A DNA stretch of 64,000 bases from VAZQ01 sp036557665 (GTDB lineage Bacteria; Pseudomonadota; Alphaproteobacteria; Rhizobiales; Xanthobacteraceae), in contig DATBHG010000075.1 of the NCBI GenBank assembly GCA_036557665.1, positions 43,099-107,098 of the forward strand, read 5' to 3'. Shown one piece after another: positions 1 to 7,606 of this stretch. The position numbers were made by a program, and so were the translations under genes. How positions within the stretch are numbered: the stretch's first letter is position 1; each line of letters opens with the position of its first letter. The notes beneath the pieces are model-generated. The model did no database searches. It was not told where the DNA came from and was given only the letters and a program-made list of their open reading frames with translations.

Positions 1-300
1 CTGCAATTCCGGTTTGTGGCCATAGCGGATAGCAAGCGTGTGCGAAGATTGTTTGACACCGCGGCGATCATATCGAGACGAATGCGCCGAAAAATCTCGC
101 GCTCTGTTCTTCATCGGAAATGCCCCCATTATTGCGGAATCGATTGATGGTCTGCGGGTTGACGCCCGCCGATACGAACGCAGCCGGTACCCACCTACCT
201 GTCAGGGCAAGCGTCGCTGTGAATTAGTCTCGGCGAGCGGGGTCGAGGTTCATGAGCAATCGCACCCCCTGGCATCTAGGCATGCATGCTATGAGGGGCA
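1..300. other. No supported gene upstream of queA
   Basis: I see no convincing gene in this stretch. The open frames are arginine-rich with no recognisable domain, and one runs into queA out of frame. It probably contains the queA-tgt promoter, but I cannot point to clear -10/-35 boxes. Confidence 0.4.
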
Positions 301-1380
301 ATGCGGACGGATGCATTCGATTTCGAGCTCTCTAACGAGCGCGTCGCCCTGCGCCCGATTTCTCCGCGAGATGCCGGCCGGCTCCTCATAGTCCACCCGG
401 GCGGGCAGGCTGTGTTCACGGACCGCCATGTGCGAGACCTGCCGGATCTGCTCAATCCCGGGGATGCCCTCGTCGTCAACGACACCAAGGTGATCCCGGC
501 ACGATTGCATGGCCGCCGCATCGGGCGCAGCGCCGCCGAGCCCGCAATCGAAGCGACGCTGCATCAGCGTCTGGACGGCTCGCGCTGGCGCGCTTTTGTC
601 AAACCGGCAAAACGCCTTATTCCCGGCGACGTGGTGCGCTTTGGGGAGGAAGGCAGGGTCTGCTTTCTCGGCCAGCTCGACGCGACCGTGGAGGCCAAGG
701 ACGAGGGCGGTGAGGTCACGCTCGCCTTTGCCTTCCACGGGCCTGTGCTCGACGAGGCGGTAAACGAGCGGGGCGAGATGCCGTTGCCGCCCTACATTGC
801 CGCCCGGCGCCCTCCGGACGAGCGCGATCGCAGCGACTACCAGACCGTCTTCGCCAAGCAGGAAGGCTCGATCGCAGCGCCGACCGCGGGGCTGCATTTC
901 ACCGATGCGCTGATTGCCCGGCTCGGGGAGCGGGGCATCTCGCTGCATCGCGTCACCTTGCATGTCGGGGCCGGGACGTTCCTCCCGGTCAAGGTCGCGG
1001 ATACCACTGAGCATCGGATGCACGCCGAGCAAGGAAGCGTGAGCGGCGAGACGGCAGCCGCGCTCAACAGCGTGCGCCGTGCAGGCGGGCGCATCGTGGC
1101 GGTCGGCTCGACTTCGCTGCGCCTGATCGAATCGGCCAGCACGGATGATGGCAACATCCGCGCCTTCAGCGGCGAGACGGCGCTCTTCATCACGCCGGGT
1201 TATCGTTTCCGGGCTGTCGACGTGCTCATGACCAATTTTCATCTTCCGCGCTCGACCTTGTTCATGCTTGTCTGTGCATTTTGCGGGCTCGATGTCATGC
1301 AGCGAGCTTACGCCCATGCGATCACGAGGGCGTATCGGTTTTATTCCTACGGCGATGCCTGCCTGCTTTTCCGGGAATGA
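301..1380 (+). CDS. queA: tRNA preQ1(34) S-adenosylmethionine ribosyltransferase-isomerase QueA
   Basis: QueA transfers and isomerises the ribosyl group of S-adenosylmethionine onto preQ1 at the tRNA wobble base, giving epoxyqueuosine; it is cytosolic. The 359-residue protein has the usual family length and a typical N-terminus (FDFELSNERVALRP). It keeps the family blocks GDALVVNDTKVIPARL, APTAGLHFT, TLHVGAGTF and VLMTNFHLPRSTL. The start is ATG. Its stop overlaps the start of tgt in an ATGA arrangement, so the two are translationally coupled. They act in the same pathway, with Tgt working before QueA. Family assignment is firm. Confidence 0.97.
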   Translation: MRTDAFDFELSNERVALRPISPRDAGRLLIVHPGGQAVFTDRHVRDLPDLLNPGDALVVNDTKVIPARLHGRRIGRSAAEPAIEATLHQRLDGSRWRAFVKPAKRLIPGDVVRFGEEGRVCFLGQLDATVEAKDEGGEVTLAFAFHGPVLDEAVNERGEMPLPPYIAARRPPDERDRSDYQTVFAKQEGSIAAPTAGLHFTDALIARLGERGISLHRVTLHVGAGTFLPVKVADTTEHRMHAEQGSVSGETAAALNSVRRAGGRIVAVGSTSLRLIESASTDDGNIRAFSGETALFITPGYRFRAVDVLMTNFHLPRSTLFMLVCAFCGLDVMQRAYAHAITRAYRFYSYGDACLLFRE

Positions 1381-2558
1381 CTGAACCTTTCGCCTTTCGC
1401 GTTGTTGCGCGCAGTGATGCCGCGCGATACGGCGAGATGGTCACCGCCCATGGGAAGGTGGCGACGCCCGCATTCATGCCGGTCGGCACGCAGGCGACGG
1501 TGAAGGGCATGACCTCCGAGGCTCTGCGGGCGAGCGGAGCCGAGATCGTGCTTGCCAACACCTATCACCTGATGCTGCGGCCTGGGGCGGGACGCGTTGG
1601 TGCGCTTGGCGGGCTGCACAAGTTCATGAACTGGCCCTCGGCCATCCTGACGGATTCAGGCGGATTCCAGGTGATGTCACTGGCGCCATTACGGAAGGTA
1701 GAGGCTCATGGGGTCACTTTTCGCTCCCATCTCGACGGCGCCAGCCTCGAGCTTACACCCGAGCGCGCGATCGACATCCAGAAGCTTCTCGGCTCCGACA
1801 TCGCCATGCAGCTCGACGAATGCATCAAGCTGCCGGCGCCGCGCGCCGAGCTTGAACGGGCCATGCGGCTGTCGCTCGACTGGGCCGAACGCGGCAAGCG
1901 CGCCTTCGAGGATGCCGGGCAGGGGAGAGCGCTGTTCGGCATCGTGCAGGGCGGCGATGATACGGCATTGCGGCTGCAAAGCGCGGGCGCGCTGGTGGAT
2001 ATCGGCTTTGACGGCTATGCGATCGGAGGGCTCGCCGTCGGCGAGCCGCAGCAGGTGATGCTGCGCGTGCTGCAGGAGGCGGTCCCCGCATTGCCCGGCG
2101 ACAAGCCCCGCTACCTCATGGGCGTGGGCACCCCCGCCGATATCGTCGAGGCCGTGGCTCGCGGCGTCGATCTGTTCGACTGCGTGCTGCCCACGCGCAA
2201 CGGCCGTCATGGGCTCGCCTTCACCCGTTGCGGTCCCCTCAACCTCAAGAACGCTCGTCACGCTGAGGATCCACGCCCGATTGATGTAGAAAGCAGCTGT
2301 CCCGCCGCCCGCGATTATTCCCGCGCCTATCTGCACCACCTGGTAAAGGCGAATGAGATGCTGGGGGCGATGCTACTCACCAGCGCCAATGTCGCTTACT
2401 ATCAGCAACTGATGGGCGACATCCGCACAGCCATTGCAGCAGGTGGATTCGAGGCGTTCCGTGCGCAGGTGGCGCAAGTCTGGGGCCCGGCCGACCCCGC
2501 CATGAGAATGGAACCGAGCGCAACTAAAGCGAGTACATTCACGCGTCTCGACCTGTAA
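1377..2558 (+). CDS. tgt: tRNA-guanine(34) transglycosylase Tgt with degenerate zinc site
   Basis: Tgt exchanges guanine-34 of GU(N) tRNAs for preQ1. I chose the ATG at 1377, which overlaps the queA stop, rather than an in-frame codon at 1281 inside queA; this gives 394 residues. D93 in LTDSGGFQ and the nucleophile D268 in VDLFDCV are present, as is YAIGGLAVGE. The odd part is the zinc site. Bacterial Tgt has CxCxxC followed 26 residues later by His. Here these positions read S306, C308, A311 and A337, so three of four ligands are gone while the surrounding fold (SRAYLHHLVKANEMLGAMLL) is conserved. It is probably still a transglycosylase, but metal independence is inferred. Confidence 0.95.
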   Translation: MTEPFAFRVVARSDAARYGEMVTAHGKVATPAFMPVGTQATVKGMTSEALRASGAEIVLANTYHLMLRPGAGRVGALGGLHKFMNWPSAILTDSGGFQVMSLAPLRKVEAHGVTFRSHLDGASLELTPERAIDIQKLLGSDIAMQLDECIKLPAPRAELERAMRLSLDWAERGKRAFEDAGQGRALFGIVQGGDDTALRLQSAGALVDIGFDGYAIGGLAVGEPQQVMLRVLQEAVPALPGDKPRYLMGVGTPADIVEAVARGVDLFDCVLPTRNGRHGLAFTRCGPLNLKNARHAEDPRPIDVESSCPAARDYSRAYLHHLVKANEMLGAMLLTSANVAYYQQLMGDIRTAIAAGGFEAFRAQVAQVWGPADPAMRMEPSATKASTFTRLDL

Positions 2559-2644
2559 ATCCCTGTTAAGGCGGCGGGCGGATGGCGATAGCTTCTAAAA
2601 AGCTACGTAGAATCAGTGAGATGCAACAAAAATAGCCGCGCCAG

Positions 2645-2683
2645 AACAGGGAAATAACAGGGCCCGAACAGGGAAAATAACAG
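2645..2683. repeat. Direct repeat AACAGGGAAATAACAG x2
   Basis: Two near-identical copies lie at 2645-2660 and 2667-2683. The second has one extra A in the run. They are separated by GGCCCG. From memory, similar AACAGGGAAAT strings occur in rhizobial intergenic DNA, sometimes near integrated elements. No integrase is visible here, so the role is unknown. Confidence 0.5.
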
Positions 2684-2860
2684 TGGACTGCACCCGGGGG
2701 CTTAACAGCGCGAATCGCAACTTCCAAGATAGAGGCATGACTTGTTGCTGTCGTCCGGATCCGCTCGGGGGTTCTCCGGCGAGGCTCACACCTTGCGCAC
2801 CGCGCTCAGCCCAGCCTCGCGCCCCATGCAGCACCGCTGCCATCGCGCGGCCTCGGCGCC

Positions 2861-2893
2861 AAACACAAAAACCCGGCGGACGGTTCAGCCGGG
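2861..2893 (-). terminator. Intrinsic terminator on the minus strand
   Basis: Read on the minus strand, a CCCGGC / GCCGGG stem (2888-2893 with 2872-2877) encloses a 10-base loop and is followed at once by TTTTTGTGTTT. This is a good rho-independent terminator. No obvious gene on the minus strand reads into it; the nearest candidate is a very short frame ending near 2901, preceded by AAAGGAG. Confidence 0.65.
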
Positions 2894-3174
2894 CCACAAT
2901 TCAGTCAAGCTCAAGCACACATCTCAAGGATACTCCTTTATGCACGAGTCCAGTTTCAGTGTCTAGAAACCGAAAGTTGAAAAGCCCGCAAAATGAGAGA
3001 TTTGTCGCGCGCACGGGCCCCTCGACGCCGGGCCCGCGCAGGCGCAGGATAGAGCGACAATGCCAATGAACGACGCCGCACCGGTGCGAGCCAAAGCCAG
3101 GGCGAGCGCCACGGCTTAGGTTACCTCGATCGTCTCGTGCACACACGCGGGTTGCGCAATTCAGGGAGGAGATC

Positions 3175-3630
3175 ATGGCCATCAACTTCACTGTCAATGG
3201 CAAGGCGGCTTCGAGCGATGCGCCGCCTGCCACCCCGGTGCTGTGGGTCATTCGCGAGGGTCTCAAGCTGACTGGCACGAAATTCGGCTGCGGCACCGGG
3301 CTTTGCGGCGCCTGCATGGTGCATATCGATGGCAAGCGGGCATTCTCCTGCCAAACCCATCTCTCGGAGATCTCGGGCAAATCGGTCACCACGATCGAGG
3401 GGCTCTCGGACACGTCCTCGCATCCCGTGCAGAAAGCCTGGCTGGCGGAGCAGGTGCCGCAGTGCGGGTATTGCCAGTCCGGCCAGATCATGAGCGCCGC
3501 CGACCTGCTCAAGCAAAACCCCAAACCGACGCGAGCGCAGATCATCGAGCACATGAGCACGAACATCTGCCGCTGCGGAACCTATCAACGCATTATTCGC
3601 GCGGTCGAGCGCGCTGCCCGTGAGGCTTGA
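3175..3630 (+). CDS. (2Fe-2S)-binding subunit of an isoquinoline 1-oxidoreductase-like molybdenum hydroxylase
   Basis: Small electron-transfer subunit of the xanthine oxidase family, IorA type. In 151 residues it carries both clusters: the N-terminal plant-type ferredoxin cluster (FGCGTGLCGACMVH with a later Cys in AFSC) and the C-terminal four-helix cluster (CGYCQSGQ and CRCGTYQRI). A strong GGGAGGAG site precedes the ATG. The molybdopterin subunit begins three bases after its stop. The IorAB arrangement has no FAD subunit, so electrons probably pass to a membrane cytochrome or another acceptor. The substrate is unknown, with N-heterocycles or aldehydes possible. Confidence 0.93.
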   Translation: MAINFTVNGKAASSDAPPATPVLWVIREGLKLTGTKFGCGTGLCGACMVHIDGKRAFSCQTHLSEISGKSVTTIEGLSDTSSHPVQKAWLAEQVPQCGYCQSGQIMSAADLLKQNPKPTRAQIIEHMSTNICRCGTYQRIIRAVERAAREA

Positions 3631-3633
3631 GCC

Positions 3634-5865
3634 ATGACACAGGATCTGAGTGCAACCATTCCCGGTTTCTCCGACAGCCGCCCGGCGGTCTCCCGCCGTG
3701 AGATGATGATCGGGGCTGCCGGCCTGTCGTTTGCCTTCGTGCTGGGCGAGGGTCGCGCCGCGGCCGCGGTGGTCGCGGCCGAGAGCGGCGGCAAGGCGCT
3801 GAGTCCGTGGATAAGCATATCGACGGAAGGGATCATCACGATCATGTCGCCAGCAACCGAGATGGGGCAGGGCTCCATGACGTCGCTGCCGCTGATCATC
3901 GCGGAAGAGCTCGACGCGGACTGGTCCAAGGTGGCTATCGTGCCTGCTCCTCCAGTGGAAGCCATTTACGGCAATCCCGGCTTCGGCGGGATGATGTACA
4001 CCGCGGGCTCGAACGCGGTGACGAGCTATTTCACGCCGCTGCGTACGCTCGGTGCCCAGGTGCGCCACGTACTCCTCGAGAATGCCGCGAAGAAACTCGC
4101 CGTGCCGGTCGACGAATTGAGCACGGAGCCGAGCGTGGTGGTGCATGCGAAGTCGGGCCGGCGGCTCGGCTATGGCGAGATCGCCGCCTTTGCGGAGCTC
4201 CCGGCCAAAGCGCCGGAGATCAAGCCCGAGCAGCTCAAGAAGCGAGCCGAGTTCCGCTTGATCGGACACGACGTGATGCGGGTCGAGCTGCCGATGAAGG
4301 TCAATGGCAGCGCCAAATATTCGATCGACCAAGAGATCCCCGGCATGATCTACGGCACGGTCATTCGCGCGCCGGTCGAGGGCTCGGCTCCCGATAAGAT
4401 CGCGGATGCAAAAGCCAAATCCGTGCCTGGCGTGGTTGCGGTGGTGAAACTTCCCTACGGCGTCGGCGTGCTGGCAGAAACCGCCTGGGCGGCCTTTGCG
4501 GGCCGGCAAGCGCTCGAGATCGCCTGGACGCGGGAGGGGCATGCCTTCGGGTTCGACAGCGACAAGGGGATGGAGCTGTTCGCCGGTGCCGCGCGCGACC
4601 CGAAATCCGCGGCGACCGTCTGGAGCAAAGCAGGTGACGTCAACGCTGAAATGCCGAAGGCCGCTTCGGCGATCGAGGCCGAGTACCGCTGCGACTACGC
4701 CTATCACGCCCAGATGGAGCCGTTGAACGCGACCGCGCTCGTGTCGCCCGCGGGAGACTCGGCGGAGGTCTGGTGCGGCACCCAGAGCCAGACCATGGCG
4801 GTTGAAGCGGTCGCCAAGGCGCTCGGCATCCCGCGCGAGAAGGTCAATCTCCATTACACGCTGCTCGGCGGCGGCTTCGGCCGGCGCGGTCATCGCGACG
4901 AGGAGTTCATCATCGATGCCGTGCTGCTGGCCAAGGAGGCCAAGCGCCCCGTGAAGATGATGTGGACACGCGAGGATGACGTACACAACGGCCGCCTTCG
5001 CCCCATCTCGGCGCACTCCCTCAAGGCCGGGTTCGACGGCTCGGGCAAGCTCGTAGCGTGGCACCATCGCGTGGCCGGCGATCGCGTAACGCCGTACATG
5101 GACCCGGTCCGTTACGAGCGCGCGAAGAAGGATTTCATCCTTATGCTCGGCACCGACATCAAGGGCTACGATGTGCCGCACCAGCTCATCGAGCAGATCT
5201 ATGAGGACAGCGGCGTGCGCACTTCGCCGCTGCGCGGCATCGGCTTTACCGCCAACAAGTTTGCCAGCGAGTCCTTCGTGGACGAGATTGCGCGCAAACG
5301 TGGAATCGACCCGGTGAAATTCCGGCTCGATCTCATGCACGCCTCCCCGCGCGCTGCGAAAGTGGCGCAGCGCGTGGCCGAGATGGCGGATTGGGGGAGG
5401 AAGCGCGAGGGCCGTGGTCTCGGCTTTGCGTACATCGATTATTCCGGATCGCAGGTAGCCGGGGTTGCCGAGGTCTCGCTCGACCGCAGCAGCGGCGAGA
5501 TCAAGGTGCACGACTTCTGGTGCGCGATCGACTGCGGCATCGCAGTTCAGCCGGACAATGTCGCGGCACAGACCGAAAGCAGCATTGTCTATGGCCTGGG
5601 CATGGCGCTGACCGAGCGCATCACCATCAGGGATGGTGCGGTCGAGCAATCGAATTTCTACGATTACCGCGTGCCGCGCATGAGCGACGTGCCGGTGATG
5701 CATATCGAGGTCGTTCAGACGGACAATCATCCCACCGGCGTCGGCCAGATGGCGACGCCGCTGGTCGCTCCTGCGGTCTCGAGTGCGGTCGCAGCGCTCA
5801 CCGGGGTGCGGTTGCGCCACACCCCGTTCACCGCCGAGCGCGTGCGCAAGGCGCTGGCAGGGTAA
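3634..5865 (+). CDS. Molybdopterin-binding subunit, IorB-like, Tat-exported
   Basis: Catalytic large subunit (743 residues) paired with the small subunit just upstream. The N-terminus has a Tat-type signal (SRREMMIGAAG then a hydrophobic run to about residue 48), so the mature enzyme should be periplasmic. It has the repeated molybdopterin-binding architecture of IorB, with LLGGGFGRRGHRDEE near the middle. In the position of the catalytic glutamate (GxGE motif near the C-terminus in this superfamily) the sequence reads TGVGQMATPL, giving Gln at about residue 705 (codon CAG). This could inactivate hydroxylation, alter chemistry, or be a clade variant. The fold assignment is secure; activity is not. 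Confidence 0.92.
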   Translation: MTQDLSATIPGFSDSRPAVSRREMMIGAAGLSFAFVLGEGRAAAAVVAAESGGKALSPWISISTEGIITIMSPATEMGQGSMTSLPLIIAEELDADWSKVAIVPAPPVEAIYGNPGFGGMMYTAGSNAVTSYFTPLRTLGAQVRHVLLENAAKKLAVPVDELSTEPSVVVHAKSGRRLGYGEIAAFAELPAKAPEIKPEQLKKRAEFRLIGHDVMRVELPMKVNGSAKYSIDQEIPGMIYGTVIRAPVEGSAPDKIADAKAKSVPGVVAVVKLPYGVGVLAETAWAAFAGRQALEIAWTREGHAFGFDSDKGMELFAGAARDPKSAATVWSKAGDVNAEMPKAASAIEAEYRCDYAYHAQMEPLNATALVSPAGDSAEVWCGTQSQTMAVEAVAKALGIPREKVNLHYTLLGGGFGRRGHRDEEFIIDAVLLAKEAKRPVKMMWTREDDVHNGRLRPISAHSLKAGFDGSGKLVAWHHRVAGDRVTPYMDPVRYERAKKDFILMLGTDIKGYDVPHQLIEQIYEDSGVRTSPLRGIGFTANKFASESFVDEIARKRGIDPVKFRLDLMHASPRAAKVAQRVAEMADWGRKREGRGLGFAYIDYSGSQVAGVAEVSLDRSSGEIKVHDFWCAIDCGIAVQPDNVAAQTESSIVYGLGMALTERITIRDGAVEQSNFYDYRVPRMSDVPVMHIEVVQTDNHPTGVGQMATPLVAPAVSSAVAALTGVRLRHTPFTAERVRKALAG

Positions 5866-5979
5866 GCCTCGCGCGCCGTAATCTGAACAACGACTACTCT
5901 CATTGGGAGAAATACGCCTTGGAAACGGGAAATGTGGATAGGGCGACGTGTAACGAGGTGGTGCAACAAACTCGGTCTG

Positions 5980-6006
5980 CTCCCTCCCCACAAGGGGGAG
6001 GGGAGC
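5980..6006. repeat. Palindromic repeat fragment (CTCCC type)
   Basis: An imperfect hairpin with arms CTCCCTCCCC and GGGGGAGGGGAG around ACAA. It matches the terminal hairpins of the larger elements at 12522-12709 and 24230-24406. It lies just ahead of the signal peptide of the LVIVD protein and supplies sequence immediately upstream of the likely start codons. Confidence 0.7.
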
Positions 6007-6017
6007 GCGCCGAGCGT

Positions 6018-7463
6018 GTGGCAGTGTTCTCGATCATTTCGACAGCCGCTTTCCTCGTCGCGGTATCGCCCGCGTCGGCGCAGGCGCCGAGGATCGGCGA
6101 CCCGCCGGAAGCCAGGAACATGCGGCTTGTCGGCTCCAACGATTTGCAAGGGCGCAGCGCGTATCAGCCGATCGTTCAGCACCAGGGCAATCGCTACATC
6201 GCGTATATCGGTCACCACGGCGGCACGGAATCCGTGCCCAAGCCGTTCAATCCGCTCACGCATCAGAACGAGTTCAACGGCACCTCCGTTGTCGACGTCA
6301 CCGATCCGAAACAGCCGAGATATCTCGCCCATATTCCGGCTCAGGAGGGCCTGGGCGAGCAAGGCGGGGCGCAGATGGTGCGCGCCTGCGACGGTAAGAG
6401 CCTCCCCAAGGGCGACCCGAGCAAGACCTATCTCCTGCGCACATTCGGCGGCCAGGGTCATGAAATCTGGGACGTGACGCAACCGGAAAGCCCGAGTCTC
6501 ATCACGCGGGTCATCTGGGGGCTCAAGGATACCCACAAGAGCTGGTGGGAGTGCGATACCGGAATCGCCTACCTCGTCTCCGGAGCGGACGGCTGGCGGG
6601 TGCGCCGCATGACCGAGGTGTTTGATCTCAGCGACCCGGCCAAGCCCGTCAAAATCCGCGACTACGGCCTCCCCGGACAGCAGCCCGGCGCGACCGGCGC
6701 GGTGCCGACCGAGCTGCACGGGATGATCTCGACGGGGCCGCGCGGCAACCGCATCTATTTCGGCTACGGCACGAACAAGGGCGGCGTGCTGCAGATCGTC
6801 GATCGAGAGAAGCTGTTGAAGGGGCCGAAGGAGCCGACGCCGGAAAACCTGCGCTATCCCGTGGTCGGCGAGCTCGACATGACCCCGCTCAACGGAGCGC
6901 ACTCCACCATTCCGCTCGGCAAGATGCGGATTCCGCAGTTCGGCAAGGATCTGGCCGGCAGTGAGCGCGACATGGTCATGATCGTCGACGAATCGCTCGT
7001 CAATGAATGCCAGGCAGCGGAGACGCGCCAGATGGTCTGGTTCGTCGATGCGACGGTCGAATCGAAGCCGATGGTGGTGTCGAATTTCAATGTAAACGAG
7101 GCCAGCGGCAACTTCTGCACCCGCGGCGGACGTTTCGGCTCACATTCGGGCAACGAGAGCATGGCGCCGGTGTTCTATCAGAAGCTCGCCTTCGTCACCT
7201 GGTTCAATGCCGGCGTGCGCGCCATCGACCTGCGCGACCCCTACAGCCCCAAGGAGGTCGGTTACTTCATCCCGCCGATAACCGAGGCCACGGACAAACG
7301 TTGCATCAAGGTCGACGGTCAGGACCGCTGCAAGGTCGCGATCCAGAGCAACAACGTGGAAACCGACGACCGCGGCTACATCTACGTGGTCGACCGGGCG
7401 AACACCGGCATGCACATCCTCGAGCTCACCGGCGAGGCGCGCGCAATCGCGGGGCTGCAGTAG
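6018..7463 (+). CDS. Secreted LVIVD-repeat beta-propeller protein
   Basis: About 481 residues. The open frame extends far upstream into the preceding gene, but the likely start is GTG at 6018 or 6024, giving a signal peptide ending at SPASAQA. Upstream codons include a palindromic repeat. LVIVD-like blocks recur (GTSVVDVTDPKQPRYLAH, GHEIWDVTQPESPSLI, EVFDLSDPAKPVKIRD, RAIDLRDPYSPKEVGY), as expected for a beta-propeller. It follows the periplasmic molybdenum hydroxylase by about 150 bases and may be co-transcribed. Function unknown; a periplasmic partner or scaffold role is only inference. The exact start is uncertain. Confidence 0.8.
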   Translation: MAVFSIISTAAFLVAVSPASAQAPRIGDPPEARNMRLVGSNDLQGRSAYQPIVQHQGNRYIAYIGHHGGTESVPKPFNPLTHQNEFNGTSVVDVTDPKQPRYLAHIPAQEGLGEQGGAQMVRACDGKSLPKGDPSKTYLLRTFGGQGHEIWDVTQPESPSLITRVIWGLKDTHKSWWECDTGIAYLVSGADGWRVRRMTEVFDLSDPAKPVKIRDYGLPGQQPGATGAVPTELHGMISTGPRGNRIYFGYGTNKGGVLQIVDREKLLKGPKEPTPENLRYPVVGELDMTPLNGAHSTIPLGKMRIPQFGKDLAGSERDMVMIVDESLVNECQAAETRQMVWFVDATVESKPMVVSNFNVNEASGNFCTRGGRFGSHSGNESMAPVFYQKLAFVTWFNAGVRAIDLRDPYSPKEVGYFIPPITEATDKRCIKVDGQDRCKVAIQSNNVETDDRGYIYVVDRANTGMHILELTGEARAIAGLQ

Positions 7464-7530
7464 CGCACGCTGTCGGGTGTGGGTCACTCGCAGCGTGCGC
7501 GGTTGCCGATCATCGGGACATGAGCGGACT

Positions 7531-7593
7531 ACCACCCGGCTCGCCCCGACAAAGTCGGGGCTCGCCGACCTTCCCCTTTCAGGGAGAGGTAAG
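7531..7593. repeat. Palindromic repeat, half element
   Basis: This is the right half of the composite repeat family. It contains ACCCGGCTCGCC, a hairpin CCCCGAC-AAA-GTCGGGG (7544-7560), then CTCGCCGACC and a degraded terminal hairpin TTCCCCTTTCAGGGAGAGG. It sits between convergent genes, so it may act as a bidirectional transcription stop. Confidence 0.8.
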
Positions 7594-7606
7594 GGTGCGC
7601 CAGCCG

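Larger units (their letters stand above)
2559..3174. other. Intergenic region between tgt and the iorAB-like operon
   Basis: No supported protein gene. It holds a weak hairpin (TAGCTT / AAGCTA, about 2590-2606), a 16-17 base direct repeat at 2645-2683, a minus-strand terminator at 2861-2893, and the ribosome binding site GGGAGGAG just ahead of the ATG at 3175. Minus-strand sequence between about 2900 and 3170 may be a short transcribed unit feeding that terminator. Confidence 0.5.

Noticed and set aside
38..391. Open frame of 117 residues before queA
   Set aside because: No domain, no ribosome binding site, overlaps queA out of frame and is arginine/serine-rich as expected for a shadow in GC-rich DNA.
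1281..1376. Longer N-terminus for Tgt
   Set aside because: It lies wholly within queA, has no family similarity and is not needed, since ATG 1377 overlaps the queA stop in the usual coupled way.
3121..5991. Very long minus-strand open frame opposite the IorAB-like genes
   Set aside because: A 956-codon frame in the antisense of a well-supported operon; composition (His/Arg/Asp-rich) is typical of antisense shadows in high-GC genes.
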